Source of the DNA: Paenibacillus koleovorans NBRC 103111
GTDB lineage: Bacteria > Bacillota > Bacilli > Paenibacillales > NBRC-103111
Assembly: GCF_004000845.1 (NCBI RefSeq)
Contig: NZ_BIMA01000027.1
Span: forward strand, 1-64,000
DNA: 64,000 nucleotides
Direction: 5' to 3'
Shown: piece after piece, positions 35,474 to 46,201 of the stretch
How the letters are laid out: each line of letters begins with the position of its first letter
Numbering within the stretch: position 1 is the stretch's first letter
Notes under the pieces: model-generated
Databases searched by the model: none
What the model saw: only the letters and a program-made list of their open reading frames with translations
Told to the model about the DNA's origin: nothing
Position numbers and translations under genes: made by a program

Positions 35474-35872
35474 ATGTATGATACGTTCAAATGGATTCAT
35501 GTCATTTCCGCCATCGCGCTGCTGTTCTATGTGATTGTCCCGTTCTTGAGCGGAAGCGCTGCCACGCCAACGACCGCAGCCGGGCTCCATCGATTGAATC
35601 GGATCGGCCAATATATCCTGATCCTCGCCTTCCTGACCGGCGGCTATATGGTCAGCCGCGCCGGCTTGTCCGGCACCTGGATGGCCGCGGCCATCGTGCT
35701 TATCCTGGTCATGTTCGCCATGGCCGGCATGATGGGCGGCCCGCTCAAGCGGCTCAAGAGCGGCAGCTCCGGCACATCCGACCATGTGAGGAAGCTGCGC
35801 ACATTCAGTCTAGTCTGCGCGATCGCTTTCATTATGCTGATCGTGCTGATGTACAACCCGACGTTATTCTAA
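35474..35872 (+). CDS. Small integral membrane protein (four spans)
   Basis: A 132-residue protein with four hydrophobic segments: WIHVISAIALLFYVIVPFL, YILILAFLTGGYMV, MAAAIVLILVMFAMAGMMGG and LVCAIAFIMLIVLMY. An N-terminal histidine (WIH) lies at the first span, as in some CopD/DUF2269-like proteins, but I cannot assign a family. ATG 35474 follows ACAGGGGGA. The longer upstream frame is not supported. Its end overlaps the convergent nucleotidase gene by 4 bp. Confidence 0.7.
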   Translation: MYDTFKWIHVISAIALLFYVIVPFLSGSAATPTTAAGLHRLNRIGQYILILAFLTGGYMVSRAGLSGTWMAAAIVLILVMFAMAGMMGGPLKRLKSGSSGTSDHVRKLRTFSLVCAIAFIMLIVLMYNPTLF

Positions 35873-36510
35873 TTCGAGTCGGTCGGAGACGCGTCCGTGT
35901 CCTCCGCCAGCTCGTCCAGCGTCTTCTCGAAGCTAGGCGCCAAATGCTCCAGGAAGTACTTCAATTCGGGCATGTTCATCTGAGCGATGGACTGCTCGAT
36001 TTGTTTTTTGGCCATCGAAAATTCGCGGTTGCCTGCCGACAGTTCGGTCACGCATTTCAAATAAGCGTCGAGCAGGTCGGCGGCCTTGATATATGTTTTG
36101 TGCTCCAGCTGCTCGGGCGTAAGCTGAGACTGACGGTGCCGGGCCGAATCGCCGATCAGCGGCGCGTACACGTTCTTGAGCGGCTCCGGGACCATGTTCA
36201 ACAGGCGCGTTGCGGCCAAATCCTCGATCTCGCGAAAATTGCGCAGAATGTCCTTGTTGTGATGTTTGACCGGTGTCGGGATATCTCCCGTGAACACCTC
36301 CGTCACATCGTGGAACAGCGCACGCGTAACGATATGCTCCGTAGGCACGCTTTTGCCGAACACTTCATTGGCAATTGTACACAGCGCATGCGTGAGCAAT
36401 GCTACCTGGAACGTATGCTCCGCGACATTTTCCTTCAGCACATTCCGCATCAAACTCCAACGCTCGATATACCGCAATCTGTACAAATACGCGTAAAAGT
36501 GGCTATCCAT
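35869..36510 (-). CDS. YfbR-like HD-domain 5'-deoxynucleotidase
   Basis: A 213-residue HD-domain phosphohydrolase. The metal ligands are visible in RNVLKENVAEHTFQVALLTHAL (His) and RALFHDVTEVFTGDIPTPVKH (His-Asp), as in E. coli YfbR, which dephosphorylates deoxynucleoside monophosphates. The N-terminus FYAYLYRLRYIERW is typical. Bacillus-type organisms carry similar proteins. Transcribed from a promoter facing away from the AraC gene. Confidence 0.9.
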   Translation of the reverse strand: MDSHFYAYLYRLRYIERWSLMRNVLKENVAEHTFQVALLTHALCTIANEVFGKSVPTEHIVTRALFHDVTEVFTGDIPTPVKHHNKDILRNFREIEDLAATRLLNMVPEPLKNVYAPLIGDSARHRQSQLTPEQLEHKTYIKAADLLDAYLKCVTELSAGNREFSMAKKQIEQSIAQMNMPELKYFLEHLAPSFEKTLDELAEDTDASPTDSN

Positions 36511-36565
36511 CGGACTCCGAGCTCCTATATTCCGTTTCAGGCTCCTTCATCGAACCCGTGTTCCC

Positions 36566-36593
36566 ATTATACTGAACTTCGCGTAAGAATCCA
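36566..36593 (-). promoter_or_regulatory. Promoter of the YfbR-like gene
   Basis: On the minus strand, TTGGAT (complement of 36588-36593) and TATAAT (complement of 36566-36571) are 16 bp apart. About 55 bp separate it from the start codon. A TATAAT on the plus strand at 36617-36622 may serve the AraC gene. Confidence 0.6.
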
Positions 36594-36675
36594 AGACGAT
36601 CGCTGCGACAAGCATGTATAATAAAAGCCATAGTGTATTCATACAGGAGTAAGACATGTGCGGGAGGCAGACGGA

Positions 36676-37557
36676 ATGAACTATCCAGTGTATCAGGACG
36701 CGGTGGCATACGCCATGCAGCAAAAAGGCAAGCTGCCTTGCTATGTTCTCCGGAACACATTGACGAAACCTTCCGAGCTGCATCATCACGACTTCGTCGA
36801 GTTAAGCTTTGTCATCGAGGGAAACGGCACGGAAACGATCAACGGCATCCAGCATCGGATGTCCCCGGGCACTGTATCTTTTCTGCTGCCGCATCACATA
36901 CACCGCATCGTAAGCGACGATCCCCTTTGCCCGATTCGCCTGTACAGCTGCATGTTCGATATTCGGCTGCTGTTCGAGACACAGAACGACGCCGAGCTTG
37001 GCCGCCTGCTGCTGCAGACCGGGCGCCAGCTTCCTTCGCATTACGACCTTCGCGGCGAACAGCTGGTGAAGATGCGACGTTTGATGGAGGAGCTCGCAGC
37101 CGAATTCGAGGGCGATGCATTCGGGCGTCCGATCCTGATGCGTCACAAGCTGATCGAGGCGCTGCTGCTGCTGATGCGCTGGCGGCATGCCGAGAAACCT
37201 TTCCGGCTGCAAGACGGAGTATTGTCGTCGATCCCGATCTCCAACATCCTTCAATACTTGCATCTCAACTATGCCGAGCCGATTTCGCTCAAGTCTTTAG
37301 CCGATACGTTCAACTGGAGCACCTCTTACATAAGCCGTTCGTTCAAAGAATATACGGGGACCAGCTTTCTGGACTATTTGCACCAGCTCCGCATCCAGAG
37401 CGCCTCGACGCTGCTCATTACGACGCAGATGCAGATTACGGACATTTCCGTAGAGGTTGGGTTTGAGCATTTCCGCACGTTTTCGCGCATTTTCAAGGAG
37501 TTGAAAGGCATAACGCCGCGGGGTTATCGGATGGCGCATGCGCAGAGGCTGGAGTAG
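36676..37557 (+). CDS. AraC family transcriptional regulator
   Basis: A 293-residue regulator with an N-terminal cupin sensor (ELHHHDFVELSFVIEGNGTETINGI, then MSPGTVSFLLPHHIHRI) and a C-terminal AraC pair of helix-turn-helix motifs (ISLKSLADTFNWSTSYISRSFKEYTG and ITDISVEVGFEHFRTFSRIFKELKGITPRGYR). It likely senses a sugar. ATG 36676 has CGGGAGG 9 nt upstream. The upstream GTG overlaps that site. The target genes are not evident. The nearest carbohydrate genes are the secreted protein and deacetylase downstream. Confidence 0.9.
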   Translation: MNYPVYQDAVAYAMQQKGKLPCYVLRNTLTKPSELHHHDFVELSFVIEGNGTETINGIQHRMSPGTVSFLLPHHIHRIVSDDPLCPIRLYSCMFDIRLLFETQNDAELGRLLLQTGRQLPSHYDLRGEQLVKMRRLMEELAAEFEGDAFGRPILMRHKLIEALLLLMRWRHAEKPFRLQDGVLSSIPISNILQYLHLNYAEPISLKSLADTFNWSTSYISRSFKEYTGTSFLDYLHQLRIQSASTLLITTQMQITDISVEVGFEHFRTFSRIFKELKGITPRGYRMAHAQRLE

Positions 37558-37615
37558 TTTGCCAAACTGTGCTATCATAAACGACAGATTTCGATAGAGG
37601 AGAGGGAGTAATAGG

Positions 37616-39085
37616 ATGGAGCAGTTGGCGATTCTACATCGAAGAAATCGGCTTATGGTCTATATTCTATGGTTCTCGTTGGTGCTCGGGATTGCTACGA
37701 ACTTAGCGACCGGAGCGACCCCGACGAATACGTTCGTCCTGGTTACGGTTGGCGGAATCATTGCCATTCTGGTGACCGTGTTCTCTTGGAGACGATGGCT
37801 CGCGGAAGGGATGAAATATTTCGTAGCCTTATCGCTCGCCGTCATTACGTTTCTAATGATTTCGACAACCGACAGCTTTGCCACTTACTTGCTGATTTAC
37901 TATAGCCTTGCGGTCACTACCCTTTACAACAACTTTAGACCGATTCTGCTATCCGGCGTGTTCGCGCTCGTCTTCACCAACTATTTCTTCATAACCGAGA
38001 GGGAGACTTTATTCGCGGGCTTCAAGGACGAGAGCTTGATGACGTTCAATCTGTTCGTCGTATTAATCACAGGCGGACTGATGGCCTCCGGGCTATTCGG
38101 AGAACGTCTTCGCAGAGATGCCGAATCCGGTTACAACCAGGCGATACTGGCGCAGGAGCGGACGGAGAAAACCCTAACGGTTGTGGGTAAAACGATTGAA
38201 TCGCTGGATCGCTCCAGCTCGGGCCTGCGGGAGCACGCCGACTCTGTCGGACAGATCTCCAAGGAGATGACGGCTGCCTTCACTGAAGTGGCGAGCAGTA
38301 CGCAGCAAGTCAATATAAGCCTGAACTCCGCCGGCGTGTCCGTGCATCACTTGAACGAAGAGACGGCCGTGATCGTCGATTCTACCGCCGTGCTGCGAGA
38401 GCTTAGCAGCTCCAACGCCAGCCTGACCGATGCCAGTATGGACCAAGCCGGTGTGCTCGGGGAGCAAATGGCTCAAGTAAAAGCGATCATGGATACGACC
38501 GTCGCGCTTATGCAGGAGCTGGACGAACAGAATCGTCAAATCCTGGAGCTGGCCGGTACGATCAACGACATTTCGAATCAAACGAACTTGCTCGCTCTGA
38601 ACGCCGCGATTGAAGCGTCCAGAGCCGGGGAGCATGGTCGAGGATTCGCAGTTGTGTCTTCCGAGATTCGCAAGCTGGCGGAAAATGCAAAACGGTTTAC
38701 GGAAGAGATCGAGGGCATTCTGGAAGGGATTTCGAGTAAAACGGCGCATGTCTCCGAGCTTGTCCGGGCGGGCCATCAATCGGTTACGACCGGCCGAGAG
38801 ACATCGATCGTCATGGAGCAATCGCTTCGCGAAATGGTCGGCAATACGGTAGAGCTGGCGAAACATGCCAAGGAGTCGGCGGAATCCGCCGCAAGACTTC
38901 GAAACTCCTCGTTGACGATTACTACGGAGATGGACGCGATCTCCAGACTGACGGAGCAGAATATGACGACCGTCGAGCAGATTATGACCGGGATGGAAAG
39001 TCAGGACAGACGAATTACCGATATCGTCACCGGCATTCACGAGGTGGATACGACGGCGAAGGAGCTGCGGGAGAAAACGGCCTAA
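37616..39085 (+). CDS. Methyl-accepting chemotaxis-type protein with multi-span membrane domain
   Basis: A 489-residue protein. The N-terminal 165 residues hold about five or six hydrophobic spans and little extracellular loop, so sensing is probably within the membrane. There is no obvious HAMP domain. The rest is a coiled-coil signalling domain with the tip motif [41 protein letters not shown]. It should bind CheW/CheA. AGAGGAGAGGGAG precedes the ATG. A bidirectional terminator separates it from the convergent gene. Confidence 0.9.
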   Translation: MEQLAILHRRNRLMVYILWFSLVLGIATNLATGATPTNTFVLVTVGGIIAILVTVFSWRRWLAEGMKYFVALSLAVITFLMISTTDSFATYLLIYYSLAVTTLYNNFRPILLSGVFALVFTNYFFITERETLFAGFKDESLMTFNLFVVLITGGLMASGLFGERLRRDAESGYNQAILAQERTEKTLTVVGKTIESLDRSSSGLREHADSVGQISKEMTAAFTEVASSTQQVNISLNSAGVSVHHLNEETAVIVDSTAVLRELSSSNASLTDASMDQAGVLGEQMAQVKAIMDTTVALMQELDEQNRQILELAGTINDISNQTNLLALNAAIEASRAGEHGRGFAVVSSEIRKLAENAKRFTEEIEGILEGISSKTAHVSELVRAGHQSVTTGRETSIVMEQSLREMVGNTVELAKHAKESAESAARLRNSSLTITTEMDAISRLTEQNMTTVEQIMTGMESQDRRITDIVTGIHEVDTTAKELREKTA

Positions 39086-39093
39086 GCTCAAGC

Positions 39094-39138
39094 AAAAGAC
39101 CGGCAATTGCGCGATGAGGCGCAGTTGCCGGTCTTTTT
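39094..39138. terminator. Bidirectional terminator
   Basis: AAGACCGGCAATTGCGC (39096-39112) and GCGCAGTTGCCGGTCTT (39119-39135) form a long stem, with A and T runs on both sides, so it can stop transcripts from both convergent genes. Confidence 0.9.
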
Positions 39139-39157
39139 GTATAGGGCGGCGGGGCGA

Positions 39158-41266
39158 TTAGAATGGATCGCTGCCCAGCCGGATTTTCACATTGTCGAAG
39201 TATGCGGTCCCGTTCACCGTCGTGGAATGATTCTCCAAGTACACGCGCAGCTGCAAGCTTGTGTTGCTCGGCGTCGTGAAGGTGAAGCTGTTCGTCTGCC
39301 AGGTCGTGTTGTCAAAGTCGTACACGGGACTGATAGCCGCACTGTTCGTGGCATTGTAGACGAAGATGCGGCCTCCTGCCAACCCGCCGTCTGTTTTTCC
39401 GTCGAAAGTAAGCGTATACGTAGTGTTCGGCTTCCATTCGGTCCAATCTTGGTACAAGCCGGTCCAAGTAGACAGGTTGGCCTTCACGGCAACCCCGTAT
39501 TCGCCTTCCGTGCGATTGACGCTGTCGAGATAGGCGTATGCCGAGGTTGTGCCCGAGATGCGCGCCCAGCGTGCAGGCAAGGTCGTATCGCCGTAGGAGC
39601 GGTATTCGAAGCCTCCGTTCACCACGCGCTCCGGATCCCAGCGCATAATCTCCGTTGCTGTAAGCGCGTAGGCCGAGTTGTCGAGCGTGTAGCCCGAGTA
39701 TTGGTCGGCGGCGAGCTCCCAGGCTTTCGGATCGAATTGGGCGAGCTGCGTCCAGCCTGTCATATATTTGGTGTAGGTATAGTCGGTCAGTGTGCCGCCG
39801 CCGCCGGAAGCGGAGCCGTCCACGAAATTGTGAAGCTTCGGTGCCGTAGTCGACTGATTCCAGACTTTGTTCTTGAGTGTGTTGGCGAAACGGACGACAT
39901 CATTGCCGTTGTACACCGTGCTCGCTTTGTTGAACAAGGTGATGGCCGCTTCCACATCGATGTTGCCATGGGAGATGTCCTCTATTTTTGCGGCTGTCTC
40001 CTTGTACTTCCAGTTGTAGGAGCCGGTCGGCGTGTTATACGTGAGCGTCGATTTGAAATAAGTATTGATGGCCTGCGCCCGGTCCCAATAGGAGGCGGTG
40101 CCCGTAATATCATGCAGGACGGACAGAAGGTTGCCGAAAGCTAGATACATGTTGTGAGGCAAAATACGGTTTTCGCCGGCTGCATAATGTTTGACCGAAT
40201 CCAAGTTCGGCGAATCGATATAGTATCCGCTGGAGGAGTTGACCGCTACATAGGTTTGGCCGAGCTTGGCGCTGCTGCCGTCCCAACGTTTGACCAGATG
40301 GTCTTCCAGGAAATCCAGGTAGCTGTTCGCTTTGGTGAGATAAGCGGCTTGAAGAGACGGAGTCGATTTGATGAGTCGAACGAATTCGGCGATCGGCGTG
40401 CCGATCATGCCGTCATGCACGATGTAGGGGACGCGGCGATTGACTTGCACTCTGTCGAAATAGGCGATACCGCCTGTGACGGTGTAGGTGTTGTGGCCCA
40501 GCCATACTTGAACGGAATGGCCGGCAGGCGGAGAGACGAATTCGACGCTGTAAAAGTCCCACGAGGTAGAGTCAATGACTTGGCTGGCGATGATCGTTTT
40601 GACGCCGGTGGACAGGTTGGTATCGAGTATGTAGGCGCGGCCTTTCGCTGCGGAGCCGTTCGTTTTGGCGTAGAAGTTCAGCACGTAGGAGCGATTCGGG
40701 ACAAAGCTGTTGAGCGGCTGATACATGCTCTGCCAGCTCGTGCCGTTCGTCTTGAGCACCAGTCCCCAAGTATCGGGTGGCGCCCCGCCGTAGTCGTGGT
40801 AAGCGCCGCTCGCATTCGAGCGATACCCGGTCGTAGACGTGGATTGGAATCGGATCCAGTTCGCAGGGAGGGTAGCGTCGCCGGAAGCTGCGGTGGCAAA
40901 CGTAGTATTGTCGATCTCGACCGGCGAGTAGCGGAATGCGCTCCACCCCAGATAGCCGTCCCCATCGACATCGTTGGCATTGGCGATCATGGCGTCGGTG
41001 TGCGTTACGATTTTGTCCAACCAGGTTGTGTTTTTCGTCAGACCGTACATGTTCATGTAGCTGTTGAGCCAGTAGCTCTCGCCCCATGCCAAGGTGCCGG
41101 ATTCCGGGCTGTTGTAATAATCCCCCCCGTGCACGCTTTCGTAAGCCACATACTGGTCGTACCACGGATTGGTCGAAGCCGAAACGGTGGACGCGGTCCA
41201 CCAAGACCCGATCATCGCGAGAACCAGCAGAAGCCCGAAACTACGTTTGATTCGTGTTTTCCTCAT
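39158..41266 (-). CDS. Secreted alpha/alpha-barrel protein with two carbohydrate-binding-like modules
   Basis: A 702-residue exported protein. A signal peptide (RKTRIKRSFGLLLVLAMIGSWW) ends near TVSAST. The catalytic-like part is helical and split: WGESYWLNSYMNMYGLTKNTTWLDK near the start and ILPHNMYLAFGNLLSVLHD, then IEDISHGNIDVEAAITLFNKA further on, an alpha/alpha toroid pattern seen in polysaccharide lyases and hydrolases. A beta module (about 125-270) is inserted between them, and a second of the same kind closes the protein. Both have a GDxTLPAxW motif and end in YFDxVxV-like strands, like CBM4/9 modules. I cannot name the enzyme class. GGAG precedes the ATG. Confidence 0.7.
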   Translation of the reverse strand: MRKTRIKRSFGLLLVLAMIGSWWTASTVSASTNPWYDQYVAYESVHGGDYYNSPESGTLAWGESYWLNSYMNMYGLTKNTTWLDKIVTHTDAMIANANDVDGDGYLGWSAFRYSPVEIDNTTFATAASGDATLPANWIRFQSTSTTGYRSNASGAYHDYGGAPPDTWGLVLKTNGTSWQSMYQPLNSFVPNRSYVLNFYAKTNGSAAKGRAYILDTNLSTGVKTIIASQVIDSTSWDFYSVEFVSPPAGHSVQVWLGHNTYTVTGGIAYFDRVQVNRRVPYIVHDGMIGTPIAEFVRLIKSTPSLQAAYLTKANSYLDFLEDHLVKRWDGSSAKLGQTYVAVNSSSGYYIDSPNLDSVKHYAAGENRILPHNMYLAFGNLLSVLHDITGTASYWDRAQAINTYFKSTLTYNTPTGSYNWKYKETAAKIEDISHGNIDVEAAITLFNKASTVYNGNDVVRFANTLKNKVWNQSTTAPKLHNFVDGSASGGGGTLTDYTYTKYMTGWTQLAQFDPKAWELAADQYSGYTLDNSAYALTATEIMRWDPERVVNGGFEYRSYGDTTLPARWARISGTTSAYAYLDSVNRTEGEYGVAVKANLSTWTGLYQDWTEWKPNTTYTLTFDGKTDGGLAGGRIFVYNATNSAAISPVYDFDNTTWQTNSFTFTTPSNTSLQLRVYLENHSTTVNGTAYFDNVKIRLGSDPF

Positions 41267-41392
41267 GTCTGCAACACTCCTTCGCCATAGAATTGTCGGC
41301 TGTTCGGCCGCAACTCCACTATAGGGCATCAAGAATGCGCAGAACGGTTAAAATCGTATCGGGAACGGACAGAATTGTACTTCCCTGCCGTA

Positions 41393-42253
41393 CTACCGGC
41401 TCGTTCTTACGATTCGGCGCTGGATCGTCTGATGGAGCAGCTCCGGGGTGACGAACGGACTGCCTCCGTTGATGCGCGGGATTTGCAAAGGGTCGGTGGA
41501 GCGGGTGGTCATCTCCGGCACGATCGTGTAAGCGAACTTGACTCCGCACCGCCGAATCAGCTCGCGGGCTTTTTCATCGGAGATGCCGAACGGGTAAGCC
41601 AAATCTTGCGTAATCTCGTTCGAGAGAGCGCTCACTTCCTGCAGGCAAGCCTGGGTATCCCACAGAATGCGGTTTTCATATGCTTCCTCAGTCTCGGGCT
41701 GGCCGTCCATCAGGATCGGATTGGTCAGAAACGCATGGTCATCCTGCTTGTGGTGATTGCCGTTCGTATGGCAGCCGACGTCGATCAGATCGGTACTGGC
41801 CAGCATTTCGCGCACTTGCTCCCTGGAGAGGAACGGAATCGCGCTCAAGTAAGGGTTGTAGTCCGGATGATCGAGCGTTTCCGTGATGAGGAAATTGACG
41901 GCCGGGATGTTTAGTTGGTGCAAAATCGGTACCCCATGCAAATAAAAACTTTCATATCCATCGTCGAAGGTGACCAGCACTGCATTGTCGGGTACGACGC
42001 CTCCGTTCATATAGGCATGGAATTGCTCCAGCGACAGGAATTGATAGCCTTTCCGCTGCAGGTATTCGAGCTGATCCCGGAACAGCTTGGTGGATACGGT
42101 GCCGGAGCTTTCTTCCGTGTCGCTGATATGGTGGTACATCAGGACCGCCACTTGATCGGAGTAACGGACTTTTCCGTCGGAATCGCTCAAGTAGGGCAAC
42201 GCCAAAGACGACCCGATGAGGAATAAAATGAACACTCTGAGCAACAGCTGCAA
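41393..42253 (-). CDS. Polysaccharide deacetylase family protein
   Basis: A 286-residue NodB-fold protein with an N-terminal signal anchor (LLLRVFILFLIGSSLALPYL). VLMYHHIS begins the domain, the catalytic VTFDDGYESFY holds the metal-binding Asp, GCHTNGNHHKQDD gives the metal histidines, and AYPFGISDEKARELI is the fifth motif. Such enzymes deacetylate N-acetylglucosamine polymers at the cell surface. The start is TTG, supported by AGGAGG 7 nt upstream. It lies just downstream of the secreted barrel protein, in the same direction as the latter, so they may be expressed alike. Confidence 0.88.
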   Translation of the reverse strand: MQLLLRVFILFLIGSSLALPYLSDSDGKVRYSDQVAVLMYHHISDTEESSGTVSTKLFRDQLEYLQRKGYQFLSLEQFHAYMNGGVVPDNAVLVTFDDGYESFYLHGVPILHQLNIPAVNFLITETLDHPDYNPYLSAIPFLSREQVREMLASTDLIDVGCHTNGNHHKQDDHAFLTNPILMDGQPETEEAYENRILWDTQACLQEVSALSNEITQDLAYPFGISDEKARELIRRCGVKFAYTIVPEMTTRSTDPLQIPRINGGSPFVTPELLHQTIQRRIVRTSR

Positions 42254-42385
42254 CTTGGTACCTCCTGCCCGAACGCGCTACCTGTCGTTCCATTTCAATA
42301 CCGTAGGCATTCGATAGAAAATCTGGTATGATGGCTACTATGGAATCATTCTAAACAATGATAGAAGAAGGAGACCGTCTTGATC

Positions 42386-43927
<1,542 letters not shown>

Positions 43928-43939
43928 GGGTTGGTCGGA

Positions 43940-43975
43940 ACGTCCGATTCTCCTATGGGAGGATCGGGCGTTTTT
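43940..43975 (+). terminator. Terminator after fumarase
   Basis: CGTCCGAT (43940-43947) pairs with ATCGGGCG (43962-43969), continued by TCTCC/GGGAG, then a run of six T residues. Confidence 0.88.
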
Positions 43976-44068
43976 TCAGACTCCCATACCGCTTATGCAG
44001 CACCATTGATGGGGGAAATGAGACGAATTTTCAGAGTAGAGTAGATAGAGCCAGTCGCTTTACGAAGT

Positions 44069-44105
44069 TTGCTCCGTAGTCCGATTTTTTCGGACTAGGG
44101 AGCAA
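44069..44105. repeat. Large inverted repeat upstream of phoR
   Basis: TTGCTCC-G-TAGTCCGA (44069-44084) pairs with TCGGACTA-G-GGAGCAA (44090-44105), one mismatch in 16 bp, around a loop of five T residues. No T-tract follows. It may be a transcript-stabilising or regulatory structure, or a small mobile palindrome. Confidence 0.55.
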
Positions 44106-44190
44106 GGGTACGGGCGCCAAGGAACCCAGTTGACTGCCCTCCCACGCGCCAACTGAACAAGCTCGCCAGAAGTTTTTGAGTGTGAGCGGA

Positions 44191-44207
44191 TTTACAAAAG
44201 ATTTACT
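44191..44207 (+). promoter_or_regulatory. Pho-box-like repeats upstream of phoR
   Basis: TTTACA (44191-44196) and TTTACT (44202-44207) are phased by 11 bp, as in PhoP targets of Bacillus. They lie 74 bp upstream of phoR. Autoregulation is inferred. Confidence 0.6.
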
Positions 44208-44280
44208 AGAAACCGATCGATCGGAGCGATATTATAGAAAGGATAGACCTACCGTGGAAACGAGGGTGGCGTGACTACAA

Positions 44281-46074
44281 ATGAAACAATTTCGCACAAG
44301 ATTGGCGCTTCTGTTCATCGCCCTCATCGGCGGCTCCGTATTGGCGGCAGGCATTTTTATGGCCGTCATGATCGAGAGGTCGAAAGTATCGGCGCTTGAG
44401 GAAAGCATGGTCCGGGAAATCCGCATCATGATGGCGGTTGTGGAGGAGCAGAATGGATCGATCGCCGAACTCAGCGCAGCCAAGCAGCAGGAGCTGGCCA
44501 AGTACCTGAAAAGCTCCGCCGGGGCGAGAGTGACGCTTATCGATGCTGAAGGCAAAGTGACCGGCGATTCCGATAGCGAACCAAGTATAATGGACAATCA
44601 TTCGAACCGAGAAGAAATCCGGGAAGCCCGTGAGAACGGCATCGGGTATTCCCAGCGATACAGCGATACAACGAATCGACAGATGCTGTATGTTGCTTTG
44701 CCGATCGAGCGAGATGGCCGCATCCTCGGGTTTGCCAGGCTGTCAATGTCGCTCGAGGAAGTGGAGACGGCGATCGCGACATTATGGTGGGGGCTGCTCG
44801 GCGGCCTGCTGGTTGTGTTCGTCATAGCGGCGGCGGCGAGCTTCCGCATCGCTCATCAGCTGACACGCCCGCTCGATAAGATTACCCGGGTGGCGCAGCA
44901 AATTACGAACATGAACTACAAGTCACGCGTCTACATTCGCAACAAGGATGAGATCGGCCAGCTCGGGCAAGCGATCAATACGATGGCGGACAGCCTGCAT
45001 GTGCAGATGAACCGCATCCGCGAGAACGAAGCCCGCTTGTCCAGCGTACTGGACAACATGGTGAGCGGCGTCGTCATGATCGACGAGGCAGGGCTGATCG
45101 TACTTCTGAACAGGTCGGCGGAAGTGATCCTCGGCTATTCGTCGAGAGAGCTGATCGGACGCCGGCACGATGAAGTAAATCAGCCGATCGAATTGACGCA
45201 GCTTATCCAGGCTTGTATGGACCGCAATGAGCGGATTCGGGACGAAATGAACTTCTACTTCCCGGAGGAGCGGCTGCTCGAAGTCAGTCTGGTGCCGATG
45301 CTGCAGCTTGACCAGGAGTGGGCCGGCCTCGTCATCGTGCTCCATGATATTACAGCGATCCGTCGATTGGAGAAGGTGCGCAGCGAGTTCGTAGCGAACG
45401 TGTCCCATGAGCTGAAGACGCCGGTGGCGGCCGTCAAAGGCTTCGCGGAGACGCTGCTTGCCGGCGCCATGAACGATCCGGCCATCGCCAAACAATTCCT
45501 GCAAATTATTTACGACGAGAGCGAACGGTTGAATCGGTTGATCGGAGACATCCTGGAGCTCTCGAAGATTGAGTCGAAGCGGGTGCCGCTTCAGTTTTCC
45601 CCCGTCCACCTGAACAGCTTCCTCGGCAAGCTGATGGAAATCATGCAGCCGGAAGCCGAGCGCAAGTCAATCGAGCTGAGCATGTATGTGAACGAAGAGT
45701 TGTACTTGGAAGCCGACGAGGACCGTCTGGGGCAAATCGTCATCAATCTGCTCTCCAACGGCATCAACTACACGCCGGAGGGCGGCAAGGTTAAAGTGAC
45801 GGCGATGCCGATACCCGGCGATCAGACGGATGGAGAAGGGGTCCGCATCGTCATCACCGACACCGGCATAGGTATTCCGAAGAAGGATGTGCCGCGTATC
45901 TTCGAACGGTTTTATCGCGTGGACAAAGCGCGTTCGCGCAGCTCCGGCGGTACAGGGCTCGGCTTGTCGATCGTGAAGCATCTGGTCGAGCTGCACCGCG
46001 GCACAATCCGGGTGGAGAGCGATCTGGGTCTCGGTTCCAGGTTCATCCTCGAATTGCCGCTCATCCAGAACTGA
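44281..46074 (+). CDS. phoR: Phosphate-regulon sensor histidine kinase PhoR
   Basis: A 597-residue kinase. Membrane spans are about residues 8-30 and 168-190 with an external PAS-like sensor between. A HAMP domain at 187-240, an inner PAS domain at about 250-360 and the kinase core follow, with His376 in FVANVSHELKTPV. The ATPase domain shows NLLSNGINYTPEGG, DTGIGIPKKD and GTGLGLSIVKHLVE. It would phosphorylate PhoP under phosphate limitation. Context with phoP and pst supports the call. In Bacillus, phoP comes first. Here phoR precedes phoP with a 127-bp gap. Confidence 0.92.
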   Translation: MKQFRTRLALLFIALIGGSVLAAGIFMAVMIERSKVSALEESMVREIRIMMAVVEEQNGSIAELSAAKQQELAKYLKSSAGARVTLIDAEGKVTGDSDSEPSIMDNHSNREEIREARENGIGYSQRYSDTTNRQMLYVALPIERDGRILGFARLSMSLEEVETAIATLWWGLLGGLLVVFVIAAAASFRIAHQLTRPLDKITRVAQQITNMNYKSRVYIRNKDEIGQLGQAINTMADSLHVQMNRIRENEARLSSVLDNMVSGVVMIDEAGLIVLLNRSAEVILGYSSRELIGRRHDEVNQPIELTQLIQACMDRNERIRDEMNFYFPEERLLEVSLVPMLQLDQEWAGLVIVLHDITAIRRLEKVRSEFVANVSHELKTPVAAVKGFAETLLAGAMNDPAIAKQFLQIIYDESERLNRLIGDILELSKIESKRVPLQFSPVHLNSFLGKLMEIMQPEAERKSIELSMYVNEELYLEADEDRLGQIVINLLSNGINYTPEGGKVKVTAMPIPGDQTDGEGVRIVITDTGIGIPKKDVPRIFERFYRVDKARSRSSGGTGLGLSIVKHLVELHRGTIRVESDLGLGSRFILELPLIQN

Positions 46075-46120
46075 TAACAGCCTGACAGAGGGGGCGCTAC
46101 GCACGCATTGGACAACCTGA

Positions 46121-46136
46121 TAACAATGCGGTAACA
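46121..46136 (+). promoter_or_regulatory. Pho-box-like repeats upstream of phoP
   Basis: TAACA recurs at 46121-46125 and 46132-46136, an 11-bp step, within (G)ATAACA and GGTAACA. It suggests that phoP has its own PhoP-controlled promoter in the gap after phoR. Confidence 0.45.
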
Positions 46137-46201
46137 TTATTTAGAGTATAGCAGGTTCAACCGGAAGACGATGTTAAAGACATACAGGGGGCGGGTCTCT
46201 C

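Larger units (their letters stand above)
43928..44280. other. Gap between fumarase and phoR: terminator, hairpin, Pho boxes
   Basis: The gap of 353 bp encodes no gene that I can see. It holds the fumarase terminator, a large hairpin at 44069-44105, and two Pho-box-like hexamers before phoR. Between 43976 and 44068 nothing is recognised. Confidence 0.6.
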
